Source of the DNA: Pleomorphomonas oryzae DSM 16300
Lineage (GTDB): Bacteria > Pseudomonadota > Alphaproteobacteria > Rhizobiales > Pleomorphomonadaceae
Direction of reading: 5' to 3'
Length of the DNA: 64,000 nucleotides
Assembly: GCF_000422965.1 (NCBI RefSeq)
Contig: NZ_AUHB01000001.1
Span: 186,001-250,000 of the forward strand
The notes below the pieces were generated by a model that did not search any database, was not told the DNA's origin, and saw nothing but the letters and a program-made list of their open reading frames with translations. The translations under genes and the position numbers were made by a program. Shown here piece after piece: positions 1 through 9,344 of the stretch (the stretch's first letter is position 1; each line of letters opens with the position of its first letter).

Positions 1-1284
1 GCCGCGCGTCGGCTCGTCGGCCAGCATGATGGTGCATTCGGCGCCGACGAGGCGGCCGATGACGCATTTCTGCTGGTTGCCACCGGAAAGGTTCTGCACG
101 GCAGCGCGAGCGTTAGGCGTCTTGACGCGCAGCCGGCGAATGATGGTGTCGACAAGGGCGCTCTCCTTGACACGCGACAGCAGCGGCCCGGCCATCAGAT
201 GCTTCAGCGAGGAGATGGTGATGTTGAAGCCGACCGACTGCTTGAGGAACAGGCCGGCCACCTTGCGGTCTTCCGGCACCAGGCCGAGGCCATGAGCAAG
301 GCCGTCGCGCGGAGAGACGAGATGGACGGCTTTGCCGTTGAGCGTCAGCGCGCCGCGCGAAGCGCGGTCGGCACCGAACAGGCCCTTCAGTGTCTCGGTG
401 CGTCCGGCGCCGGCAAGGCCGAACAGGCCGACGATTTCACCCCGGCGGACGTAGAGGTCGGCATCCTTGACCAAGCCACCGGCCGACAGGCCCGATACGC
501 GCAGCGCCTCTTCGCCGATCTTCGGCACGCGCTTGGGGAAGATGTCGCCGACTTCACGGCCGACCATGTGGCGGATCAGCGTTTCGCTGTCGATCTCGCT
601 GGTCCGGCACTGGTGGACCACCTCGCCGTCGCGCATCACCGTCACGGTCTCGGCGATGTCGAACACTTCGACGAGGCGGTGGGAGATGTAGACGAAGGCG
701 ACGCCGTCCTCGGCCGACAGCTTGCGAATGATGGCGAACAGTTGGGCGATTTCCGAGGCGGCGAGCACCGCCGACGGCTCGTCGAGGACGATGATACGGG
801 CATTGCGGGTCAGCGCCCTGGCGATCTCCACCATCTGGCGCTTGGCCACCGACAGCGTGTCGATGCGGGCGGCGGGGTCGATGTCGAACCCCAGCCGTTC
901 CAGCACGGCGGCGGTCTGCCGGCGCGCCTCGGCCCAATCGACCAGCCCGCCGGCACGGCGCGGCAGGCGGCCGAGCAAGACATTCTCAGCCACCGATAGG
1001 TGCGGCGCCTGCGCCATTTCCTGATAGATGACGGCGACGCCCTTGCCGATCATGGTGGCGGGGGTGGGATTGTCGATGGCTTCGCCGAACACGCTGATCT
1101 TGCCCTGATCGGCGCTATAAGCCCCCGAAAGAACCTTCATCAGCGTCGACTTGCCCGCGCCGTTTTCGCCGACAAGGGCGCGTATCTCGCCGGCTTCAAG
1201 CGAAAAGCTGACCTGCTTCAGGGCTTTGACGCCTGGAAAGGACTTGGTGATGCCTTGCAGTGCCAGGGCGGTTGATTCAGGCAT
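1..1284 (-). CDS. Sugar ABC transporter ATP-binding protein (RbsA/MglA type), 3' end missing
   Basis: Cytoplasmic ATPase that powers uptake of a monosaccharide; this family has two fused nucleotide-binding domains. Seen: ATG at 1284 with AGGAG upstream, then 428 codons without a stop to the window edge. Domain 1 has Walker A GENGAGKST (residues 39-47), the degenerate signature LSVAKRQ and Walker B VLDEPSA. Domain 2 has the altered P-loop GLAGAGRTE, signature LSGGNQQ and Walker B ADEPTRG at the very end. Family members are about 500 residues, so roughly 70-80 are off the left edge, with permease and binding-protein genes probably beyond. The gene is divergent from the PfkB kinase and shares LacI-type operators with it. 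Substrate unknown; fructose or ribose are plausible given the kinase. Confidence 0.93.
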   Translation of the reverse strand, partial: MPESTALALQGITKSFPGVKALKQVSFSLEAGEIRALVGENGAGKSTLMKVLSGAYSADQGKISVFGEAIDNPTPATMIGKGVAVIYQEMAQAPHLSVAENVLLGRLPRRAGGLVDWAEARRQTAAVLERLGFDIDPAARIDTLSVAKRQMVEIARALTRNARIIVLDEPSAVLAASEIAQLFAIIRKLSAEDGVAFVYISHRLVEVFDIAETVTVMRDGEVVHQCRTSEIDSETLIRHMVGREVGDIFPKRVPKIGEEALRVSGLSAGGLVKDADLYVRRGEIVGLFGLAGAGRTETLKGLFGADRASRGALTLNGKAVHLVSPRDGLAHGLGLVPEDRKVAGLFLKQSVGFNITISSLKHLMAGPLLSRVKESALVDTIIRRLRVKTPNARAAVQNLSGGNQQKCVIGRLVGAECTIMLADEPTRG

Positions 1285-1827
1285 GCGTGTCGGCTCCTGC
1301 TGTCGACGGTGGGCCGCCGGCCGGTTGGATCGGGCATGAAGGGGCATGGCCGGGACCGCTCCCACGCCTATGCCGGTCTGGCCCGGACGAGCCCCCGCCA
1401 TCGGCGGCCTGTCAGGCGCCGCTGGGTTCGGGCTCTTTGAAATTGAAGTGACGCGGCGACTGAAACTGGGTGGCGATACGATGCTCTACCAAAACAGAAG
1501 AGCACCGCCATTCGGCCCGGTGATTCAATCCGCTCGGCGAATACCTAGCCGCTCGTCGATAAATTGAAGTCGGTCACAGGACTCTCCCTCTTCTCCGCCA
1601 ACCCAGCCCAGGCTCCGAAAGCCGGGAACCCTCAAGACGACGATTGAATTCCTCCCAATCATCGCCTCCCCTAGGTCGACCATGGGCGCAAAATAGCATA
1701 AGCAAGCGCTTGCGCAAGCGCTTTCCTGAATGATATTCTTTTGGCTAAGGGAGCATTGTAAAAATTCGCGGTAACCGGCAATTGCCGCTTGAGCGACAAA
1801 GCGTCGGTCAATCTCGGGGGGAATCAC
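1285..1827. other. Intergenic region between divergent sugar ABC and kinase genes
   Basis: Holds the start regions of both divergent genes and, at 1702-1725, tandem palindromes described separately. No convincing gene is visible: the open frames here lack ribosome binding sites and consistent codon bias. No clear sigma-70 promoter could be assigned. Confidence 0.6.
1702..1725. promoter_or_regulatory. Tandem LacI-family-like operator
   Basis: Contains the perfect palindrome GCAAGCGCTTGC (1702-1713) and a second AAGCGCTT core (1716-1723); the two cores (1704-1711 and 1716-1723) start 12 bp apart. A central CG within a short AT-flanked palindrome is typical of LacI-family repressor sites. Its position between the transporter ATPase and the sugar kinase suggests joint control. 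No LacI gene lies in the window. Confidence 0.6.
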
Positions 1828-2757
1828 ATGTTACTGGCCTGCGGCGATGCGCTGATCGATTTCGTGCCTGTGAAGGCGGCCGACGGCCGGGACGCCTACG
1901 TGCCGGCGGTCGGCGGCTCCTGCCTCAACATCGCCGTCGCCATGTCGCGCCTCGGCGCCCCCACCGGCTTCGTCGGCGGCATTGCCAACGACATGTTCGG
2001 AGCGATGATCGCCGACCATCTCGGCGCCTCCGGCGTATCGCTGCGCTACGTTCGCCACTCCGATGACGAGACCACGCTGGCCTTCGTCCGCTTCGTGAAC
2101 AACGAGCCGCATTACGCCTTCTATGACGAGACGACTGCGGCGCGCCTGTGGACCTATCGTCCCGACAGCATCCCCTTCCCGGCCATCGAGGCGCTGCATG
2201 TCGGCTCCACCACGCTGATCAACGAGCCGGTGGCCTCCGAGTATCTCACCCTGTTCAAGGCGGCCAAGGGCAAGACGACCTTGTCGTTCGACCCCAACTG
2301 CCGGCCGACGCTGACCCGTGACAAGACCGCCTATACGGCGCGCATGGCCGAGTTCGCCCGGGCGGCCGATATCGTCCGCATGTCCGACATGGACTTCGAC
2401 TTCCTGTTCGGCGGCAACGACTTCGACGGCAAGGCCAAGCAAATCCTGGCCGATGGCGCGGCGCTGTTCATCGTCACGCGCGGCGGCGATGGCGTCACCG
2501 CTTGGCATCCGACGGCCGGCCGCGTCGAGGTTCCCGCTCCGAAGGTCAAGGTGGTCGACACCATCGGTGCCGGCGATACCTTCCAGGGCTCGTTCCTGGT
2601 GGCGCTCAAGGAAGCGGGGCGGATCGCAAGGCCGGCGCTCGAAAGCATCAGCCGCGATGAACTCGCCACCTCCCTCGCCTTCGGCACCCGATGCGCCGCC
2701 ATCACCTGCTCACGCGCCGGCGCCAACCCGCCCTGGCGGAAAGAGCTCCTGGGATAG
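1828..2757 (+). CDS. PfkB-family carbohydrate kinase (fructokinase-like)
   Basis: Cytoplasmic kinase transferring phosphate from ATP to a sugar. The start is ATG 1828, preceded by GGGGGGA at 1816-1822; an in-frame upstream start at 1789 lacks a comparable site. The 309 residues match the family length. N-terminal motif CGDALIDFVP, the glycine-rich GGSCLNIAVAMSRLG (PfkB signature 1 region), and C-terminal DTIGAGDTF, with the catalytic base Asp at about residue 250 in GAGDT. It is divergent from a sugar ABC ATPase, so it probably phosphorylates the imported sugar. Similarity and context favour fructokinase, but ribokinase-like or ketodeoxygluconate kinase activity cannot be excluded from sequence alone. 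Confidence 0.88.
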   Translation: MLLACGDALIDFVPVKAADGRDAYVPAVGGSCLNIAVAMSRLGAPTGFVGGIANDMFGAMIADHLGASGVSLRYVRHSDDETTLAFVRFVNNEPHYAFYDETTAARLWTYRPDSIPFPAIEALHVGSTTLINEPVASEYLTLFKAAKGKTTLSFDPNCRPTLTRDKTAYTARMAEFARAADIVRMSDMDFDFLFGGNDFDGKAKQILADGAALFIVTRGGDGVTAWHPTAGRVEVPAPKVKVVDTIGAGDTFQGSFLVALKEAGRIARPALESISRDELATSLAFGTRCAAITCSRAGANPPWRKELLG

Positions 2758-2854
2758 TTGGTTTAGCCTGTCGCGAGACCAACGACGGTATGTGAACTTC
2801 GGCAAATCTTAACTTGTCACTGCCAAGATTCCCGCGACAGGTGGGACATGTGCG

Positions 2855-3163
2855 ATGTCGGTTGAACAGAGAAGCGGAGTAAGGCGGCGAACGCTCAGGG
2901 CAGCGAAAATCGTCTACGGCGACTATCGCTATATCGTCGACTGCGTCGTGCGCGACACCAGTACCGGTGGCATGCGCGTGCGCTGCGAGCACTCCCGCGA
3001 GATTCCGCAAGACTTCTTCATTTTCGACCCGACGGAGCAATCGTTACGCCGGGCCGAAGTGATGTGGCGACGCGAAAATGAGCTCGGCCTGCAGTTCACA
3101 GGCGAGCCCATCTTTATTCACGAGAGCCATGATCCCCGGCACGCCCGCTTCCGCTTCATGTAA
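2855..3163 (+). CDS. PilZ domain protein, stand-alone
   Basis: A 102-residue protein made almost entirely of one PilZ domain, the common c-di-GMP receptor fold. Both ligand motifs are present: RxxxR as R11-R15 near the N-terminus and DxSxxG as D34-S36-G39 (DTSTGG). There is no membrane segment, so it is probably a cytoplasmic adaptor. It follows the kinase by 97 bp and has no obvious partner gene. Its output (motility, exopolysaccharide or other) cannot be read from the sequence. A GGDEF-EAL protein at 28 kb and an MCP with a terminal PilZ domain at 24 kb show that c-di-GMP signalling is used by this organism. Confidence 0.85.
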   Translation: MSVEQRSGVRRRTLRAAKIVYGDYRYIVDCVVRDTSTGGMRVRCEHSREIPQDFFIFDPTEQSLRRAEVMWRRENELGLQFTGEPIFIHESHDPRHARFRFM

Positions 3164-3199
3164 CGGCATCCGCCTGCGGTCAGCGACTGGCCAGGGTTT

Positions 3200-3586
3200 T
3201 CAGTGCTTGCCGGCCTCGGAAGCCGGAGCGTAGGCCTTCGCCCAGTCGTGCAGCGCATCTCCCACCGGACGGAGCGCCTTGCCGGCTTCCGACAGCTCAT
3301 ACTCAACGCGCGGCGGCGCCTGCTCGTAATCGTGACGGACGATGAGGCCGGACTTTTCAAGATCGCGCAGTTGTGCGGCCAGCATGTGCTGGGTCACACC
3401 AGGAATGCCTCGCCTCAGCTCGTTGAAGCGCTTCGGCCCTTCCGACAGAAGGCACATGATCTCGCCCTTCCACTTGCCGGTGATGGCCTTGAGACCGCGC
3501 TGAACGACCGTAAGGTATTCCTGCAGCTCGACCGAACAATTGAGCCGGCCCGATGCCGCTGGCTCAGATCCTAGGTCGAAAGACAT
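3200..3586 (-). CDS. HxlR-family winged-helix transcriptional regulator
   Basis: DNA-binding regulator of 128 residues, the typical HxlR length. Family features are an N-terminal Cys (LNCSVELQEYL), GKWKGEIMCLLSEGPKRF and the recognition region GVTQHMLAAQLRDLE. HxlR proteins often sense electrophiles or redox changes through that Cys. ATG 3586 is chosen because GGAGAG lies 4 nt upstream; a TTG four codons earlier sits inside that ribosome binding site. The gene is 117 bp downstream of fhs on the same strand. Two TTGCCCCC direct repeats just upstream may be its own operator. The target is not apparent. Confidence 0.88.
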   Translation of the reverse strand: MSFDLGSEPAASGRLNCSVELQEYLTVVQRGLKAITGKWKGEIMCLLSEGPKRFNELRRGIPGVTQHMLAAQLRDLEKSGLIVRHDYEQAPPRVEYELSEAGKALRPVGDALHDWAKAYAPASEAGKH

Positions 3587-3620
3587 CGCACTCTCCAAAT
3601 AACGCTAAAAAAGCATACCG

Positions 3621-3650
3621 TTGCCCCCATGAAATAGGGTCATTGCCCCC
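3621..3650. promoter_or_regulatory. Direct repeat TTGCCCCC upstream of the HxlR gene
   Basis: Two identical 8-mers, TTGCCCCC at 3621-3628 and 3643-3650, start 22 bp apart (about two helical turns) and lie 35-64 bp upstream of the HxlR start codon. This arrangement would suit a dimeric autoregulator. It is inferred from spacing and position only. Confidence 0.4.
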
Positions 3651-3703
3651 GGTGCGAAAGCGCAAACCGTGCGTCTGGTCATCACAAGAGCGTGCGTGGC
3701 AGC

Positions 3704-5389
<1,686 letters not shown>

Positions 5390-5543
5390 GGTTTCCGGAC
5401 GCCGGCGGTCGCTCCGCCAAACGGTCGTCGGTAAGTGAAAAGATGTAACCGCAGCGGACTTTTCTATTGTCTCGACTGAGCATCTCGTCTCTTCTGAGCG
5501 GCAAGACGACCATTGGCCCTCCTCCTCCCAAACGGAGCCCCCG

Positions 5544-6884
5544 TTGACCTTTTCCGATCGATTTCCGTCCGACCGCACCCTGGTACGCGGTCGCGTGCTG
5601 AGCTTCAAGCGGCGCCCGCAAAGAGCCGGCGATACGGATGCTTATACTTATCTCGAGGATGGCGTCATCGTCATCGACGCGGGGAAAGTGACTGACGTGA
5701 TCGACGCCAGCGAGATCGGACGAGTGGGCGGCAAGGGCGTCGTTCTGCACGATTTCTCCGGCAAATTGATCCTGCCGGGCTTCATCGACACCCATATCCA
5801 TTTTCCTCAGACGCAGGTGATCGCCTCCTATGGCGAACAACTGCTGGAATGGCTGACGAGGTACACCTTTCCCGCCGAGTCGCGCTATGGCGATCCAGCT
5901 TTTGCAGCGGCCCAGGCTCGCTTCTTCATCGACGAACTGCTCCGCAATGGCACCACCACGGCGGTTTGCTACGGCTCGGTCCATAAAGGAGCGGCCGAGG
6001 CACTGCTCACCGAAAGCGAGCGGCGCGGCACCGCGATGTTCGTCGGCAAGACGGCGATGGATCGCAATGCGCCGCCCGACGTGCTCGATACGGCCCAATC
6101 GGCCTATGACGACACGGCGTCACTGATCACGGCTTGGCATGGTCGCGGCCGCCAGAAGGTAGTCATTACGCCTCGGTTTGCCATTACCTCGACGCCGGAG
6201 CAGTTGGAAGCGCTGGGCAACCTTGCCCGCGCTCATCCGGACTGCCTTGTACAGACGCATCTGTCGGAAAACCTGGAAGAGATCGCCACCGTGGAGCGCC
6301 TCTTCCCCGAGCGCTCCGACTATCTCGATGTCTACGATCACTATGGCCTCGTCGGCCCGAAAAGCCTGATGGGGCACGCGATCCACCTGACGCCGCGCGA
6401 GATCGTTCGCATGTCGGAGAGCGGCGCCGTCGCCGTGTTCTGCCCGACATCCAATCTGTTCATCGGTTCGGGCCTGTTCGACTACAAGGGGCTCGAAGGT
6501 GAACCGTATCCCGTGCGCATCGCCCTGGCGACCGATGTCGGCGGCGGCACCAGCTACTCGATGCTGGCAACGGCGGCGGAAGCCTACAAGGTCATGCAGC
6601 TTCGGGGACAGAAGCTCTCGGCCATCGAGGCGTTCCACCTGATGACACGTGGCAACGCCGAGGCACTCGGTGAGCCGGACCTCGGGCGCATCGAGCCCGG
6701 CGCGCACGCCGATCTCGTCGTGCTCGACAGCACCGCCAGGCCGGCAATGGCGCATCGCCTCGCGGCCGGCAATTGCGACCTGGAAGAGGAACTGTTCGTC
6801 CTCATGACGCTTGGCGGCGAGCAGAATGTGCAGGAAGTGTTCATCGGCGGCCAGCCGCAGGGATTGCACCGGGCCGATGAATAG
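5544..6884 (+). CDS. guaD: Guanine deaminase
   Basis: Zinc amidohydrolase converting guanine to xanthine and ammonia (EC 3.5.4.3). It has 446 residues, normal for the family. Metal-binding HxH is H84/H86 in the diagnostic [12 protein letters not shown]; further family blocks are [25 protein letters not shown] and ALATDVGGG with the metal-binding Asp. The start is TTG 5544, supported by GGAG at 5534-5537 with 6 nt spacing; no ATG precedes the conserved region. It is divergent from fhs. A weak hairpin with six T (6911-6929) follows. Purine salvage or use of guanine as a nitrogen source is the likely role. Confidence 0.95.
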   Translation: MTFSDRFPSDRTLVRGRVLSFKRRPQRAGDTDAYTYLEDGVIVIDAGKVTDVIDASEIGRVGGKGVVLHDFSGKLILPGFIDTHIHFPQTQVIASYGEQLLEWLTRYTFPAESRYGDPAFAAAQARFFIDELLRNGTTTAVCYGSVHKGAAEALLTESERRGTAMFVGKTAMDRNAPPDVLDTAQSAYDDTASLITAWHGRGRQKVVITPRFAITSTPEQLEALGNLARAHPDCLVQTHLSENLEEIATVERLFPERSDYLDVYDHYGLVGPKSLMGHAIHLTPREIVRMSESGAVAVFCPTSNLFIGSGLFDYKGLEGEPYPVRIALATDVGGGTSYSMLATAAEAYKVMQLRGQKLSAIEAFHLMTRGNAEALGEPDLGRIEPGAHADLVVLDSTARPAMAHRLAAGNCDLEEELFVLMTLGGEQNVQEVFIGGQPQGLHRADE

Positions 6885-7185
6885 CTGGTTGGTGCGAAGC
6901 TCCTGGGGTTGACGGCTCCGTCGTTTTTTCGACCCCTATAAAGAATAGCTTGCCACCCAGGGACAGGCCAAGCTAGCATCGATGAAATCGATTGCTGAAA
7001 AAGCGAGACAAACGAGATTTGAAAGCCCCGGCCCCGCAGGCATGTGGGATAATGGCTGGGCCTTGCGTTTCCTCCATATTTTCGCAACGTTTCGATTTGC
7101 GGCAGAGCGCCGGAAGGGGAGGCTTCCGCTCTGCCTTGAATAAAATACCGGCTATCCGTCATAAAGCCGGCCCTGGGAGGACGAT
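6885..7185 (+). other. Intergenic region with hairpins ahead of the isomerase-like gene
   Basis: No gene is visible. It contains a small terminator-like hairpin at 6911-6929 (GACG/CGTC plus TTTTTT) for guaD. A larger imperfect hairpin at 7101-7135 has arms GGCAGAG/CTCTGCC and GGAAG/CTTCC. CCGGCT (7148-7153) can pair with AGCCGG (7165-7170) immediately before the ribosome binding site GGGAGG at 7175-7180. Confidence 0.5.
6911..6929 (+). terminator. Weak Rho-independent terminator after guaD
   Basis: Stem GACG (6911-6914) and CGTC (6919-6922) with loop GCTC, then G and six T (6924-6929), 27 bp after the guaD stop. The stem is short, so strength is doubtful. Confidence 0.4.
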
Positions 7186-7977
7186 GTGGCGCGTGACCTG
7201 CCGTTTTCGATTCAGCTGCATTCGGCGCGGCTGTTTCCGCCCGTGACGGACCATTTTCCGCACCTTGCCGCGCTCGGCTACACCAATGTCGAGCCAACGG
7301 ACATTCTCTATGACGACCCCGGCGCGCTCCGCGAGTCGCTCGACGAAAGCGACCTCACCGCCCTGAGCGGCCACTTCCCGCTGCATATGTTGGAAAGCGA
7401 TGCCGACGCCGCCTGCCGCATCGCCGAAACGTTGGGCATGCACCTTGTCGTTTGTCCTTTCGTGCCGATCGAAGCACGCCCCACCGTCACTGACGAATGG
7501 CGACGCTTCGGGGACCGCCTGGCGGCAATCGCCCGTCTGTTGCGGTCGCGCGGTTTCGATTTTGCCTGGCACAATCACGACTACGAGTTCCGGCCGCTTC
7601 GGGACGGGTCGATGCCGATCCAGCATATCGCCGCCGACCCGGCCGTGCATCTTGAAGTGGATGTCGCCTGGGTGGCTCTGGCCGGCGTTGATCCCCAGCC
7701 TTGGCTGGAAGGCTACACGGGCCGGATCGCCGCCGTCCACGTGAAGGATGTCGCGCCACGCGGCAGCCACGTCCGTGAGGATGGCTGGGCGGACGTTGGT
7801 ACAGGCATCGTGCCCTGGCCCAAGCTATGGAAAACGGCGGTTGCCGCCGGCGCTTCGCTGCTGATCGCCGAGCACGACAATCCCACCGACTTCGACCGTT
7901 TCGCCCGTCGAAGCATCGACGCCATGCGCGCCTTTGCCGACATGACCAAGGCTGAGCCGGCACTCTCGGCAAGGTAG
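7186..7977 (+). CDS. Sugar phosphate isomerase/epimerase-like TIM-barrel protein
   Basis: A 263-residue protein of the AP-endonuclease-2/xylose-isomerase-like TIM-barrel superfamily, which includes inosose dehydratase and sugar epimerases. Visible superfamily blocks are FSIQLHSAR at the N-terminus, AWHNHDYEF (metal-site His and Glu region), LEVDVAWV, HVKDVAP and LIAEHDNP. GTG 7186 is the start: GGGAGG at 7175-7180 lies 5 nt upstream. No signal peptide. It stands alone, so the substrate is unknown; it could act on a polyol or keto-sugar. Two inverted repeats just upstream may regulate its mRNA. Confidence 0.8.
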   Translation: MARDLPFSIQLHSARLFPPVTDHFPHLAALGYTNVEPTDILYDDPGALRESLDESDLTALSGHFPLHMLESDADAACRIAETLGMHLVVCPFVPIEARPTVTDEWRRFGDRLAAIARLLRSRGFDFAWHNHDYEFRPLRDGSMPIQHIAADPAVHLEVDVAWVALAGVDPQPWLEGYTGRIAAVHVKDVAPRGSHVREDGWADVGTGIVPWPKLWKTAVAAGASLLIAEHDNPTDFDRFARRSIDAMRAFADMTKAEPALSAR

Positions 7978-8121
7978 AGGCGCAGCAACACGATTTCCCC
8001 GCCCCCCGCGACGAGCCTTACAGCAAACGCGGCAAAGCATTTTCGTCGGCGGCGAAAAGAGACAACGATCCCTGGCGCTTAGCGCCCGGCCATCGTCAAT
8101 TTGTTGAATTTGCGGGAAGAA

Positions 8122-8198
8122 TGGTCGGAGTGGAGTGATTTGAACACTCGACCCCCTGCTCCCGAAGCAGGTGCGCTACCAGGCTGCGCTACACTCCG
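8122..8198 (-). tRNA. tRNA-Pro(CGG)
   Basis: Full cloverleaf on the minus strand: acceptor CGGAGTG/CACTCCG, D-arm GCGC/GCGC, anticodon stem CCTGC/GCAGG with loop TTCGGGA (anticodon CGG), T-arm GAGTG/CACTC with TTCAAAT, discriminator A and encoded CCA. G37 follows the anticodon, as in proline tRNAs. Reads CCG codons, which are frequent in this GC-rich genome. Confidence 0.96.
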
Positions 8199-8216
8199 TA
8201 ACCGTCGGTGGGGCGG

Positions 8217-8245
8217 TGTATAGCGTCCCCTCCCCGCCTCCGCAA
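8217..8245 (-). promoter_or_regulatory. Candidate promoter of tRNA-Pro
   Basis: On the minus strand TTGCGG (8245-8240), 17 bp, TATACA (8222-8217), ending 19 bp before the tRNA 5' end. Spacing and both hexamers fit a sigma-70-type promoter for a stable RNA. Confidence 0.6.
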
Positions 8246-8374
8246 GCCCCAAAATCACACTTGTGGATCAGGGATTTTGCGCGTCCGCGATCCTGCTCCG
8301 AAACCGCCTCCAGCGGCGTCGATCGAACCCGCACACAGGCGACCTTATCGTCGTATTGGTCAACGTCAGCGTTG

Positions 8375-8403
8375 TTGCAGTCGGATTGCGTTGCGGCTAT
8401 ATC
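8375..8403 (+). promoter_or_regulatory. Candidate promoter of tRNA-Gln
   Basis: TTGCAG (8375-8380), 17 bp, TATATC (8398-8403), 27 bp upstream of the tRNA. Good match in spacing and hexamers to a housekeeping promoter. Confidence 0.6.
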
Positions 8404-8430
8404 GTGCGGACCGCGGCCAAGGCCGCCGGA

Positions 8431-8505
8431 TGGGGTGTCGCCAAGTGGTAAGGCAGCGGATTTTGATTCCGCCATCCGTAGGTTCGAATCCTGCCACCCC
8501 AGCCA
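8431..8505 (+). tRNA. tRNA-Gln(TTG)
   Basis: Acceptor TGGGGTG/CACCCCA, D-arm GCC/GGC, anticodon stem GCGGA/TCCGC with loop TTTTGAT (anticodon TTG), T-arm GTAGG/CCTGC with TTCGAAT, discriminator G and encoded CCA. Five T at 8510-8514 follow directly and may help end transcription. Confidence 0.96.
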
Positions 8506-8723
8506 TCTGTTTTTCCACCCAAATCAGTCTCTGGAAAAGCGCGCGTTGCCCTTCGGTGCGATCGGCCACGATGCAATAAGGCGTCCCGGAATGGCGGTCT
8601 CGGAGCTTGGGCTTTGTTGATTGGAAGCGGATTCCTTCGCTCCGATTCGGAAAGCAACGGAACCTTGCACCGTCCGACGAGACCGGCGAAGATTGTCCGA
8701 TAACAACGGATGGGAATGCCTAG

Positions 8724-9320
8724 ATGGCCGAGAGACAACCGGAACGCCTCGTTGATGCACTGCTGAGAACGATCGAGCGTCACATACTGCCGTTGACGCG
8801 CAATGGCGTTGCAGCCGGCAACAAGGTGTTCGGGGCCGCCCTTCTCGACAAGAAAGACTATTCGGTGGTGCTTGCCGGCACCAACAACGAGACGGAAAAC
8901 CCGCTGTGGCACGGCGAAGTGCATACCATCAAGAAATTCTATGAGATCAAAGATCGGCCGAATACCAGTCAGTTGCTTTTCCTGTCGACGCACGAGCCTT
9001 GCTCGATGTGTCTTTCGGCGATCACCTGGGCTGGCTTCGACAATTTCTTCTATTTCTTCAGCCATGAAGATTCGCGAGACGCCTTCTCCATTCCGCATGA
9101 CCTTCGCATCCTCAAGGAGGTGTTCACGCTCGAGCCTGGCGGCTACCGACGAAGCAATGCCTTCTGGCATAGCGAGCACATCGCCGATCTGATCGCGGTC
9201 TGCGACGCTGCCGCGCGCGAGACGTTTGTGACGCGCGCCGAAAGGATCCGGGCGGAATACGCGGCGCTATCGGGGATCTACCAGCAGGACAAGACCCAGA
9301 ACGCCATTCCTCTCAAGTAG
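8724..9320 (+). CDS. Cytidine/deoxycytidylate deaminase-family zinc hydrolase
   Basis: A 198-residue deaminase-fold enzyme. The zinc/catalytic signature is complete: HGE (WHGEVHTI, around residues 63-66) and PCSMC (THEPCSMCLSAITWAG), so hydrolytic deamination of a nucleobase or nucleoside is expected. The segment after the fold (FFYFFSHEDSRD and beyond) differs from TadA and from cytidine deaminases, and tRNA-binding features of TadA are not apparent. ATG 8724 has GGGAA upstream. It is a single gene after tRNA-Gln. Guanine or cytosine deamination is possible; I cannot choose. Confidence 0.83.
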   Translation: MAERQPERLVDALLRTIERHILPLTRNGVAAGNKVFGAALLDKKDYSVVLAGTNNETENPLWHGEVHTIKKFYEIKDRPNTSQLLFLSTHEPCSMCLSAITWAGFDNFFYFFSHEDSRDAFSIPHDLRILKEVFTLEPGGYRRSNAFWHSEHIADLIAVCDAAARETFVTRAERIRAEYAALSGIYQQDKTQNAIPLK

Positions 9321-9344
9321 AGACCATCCGGCGCCTGGATTGCA

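Noticed and set aside
199-999. 266-codon open frame on the plus strand at the left edge
   Set aside because: Antisense to the sugar ABC ATPase, which shows all Walker and signature motifs.
1525-1827. 100-codon minus-strand frame between the ABC and kinase genes
   Set aside because: It spans the operator palindromes, has no family features and would overlap the kinase start region.
8171-8620. Open frame across the two tRNA genes
   Set aside because: It overlaps tRNA-Pro and tRNA-Gln, which both fold perfectly.
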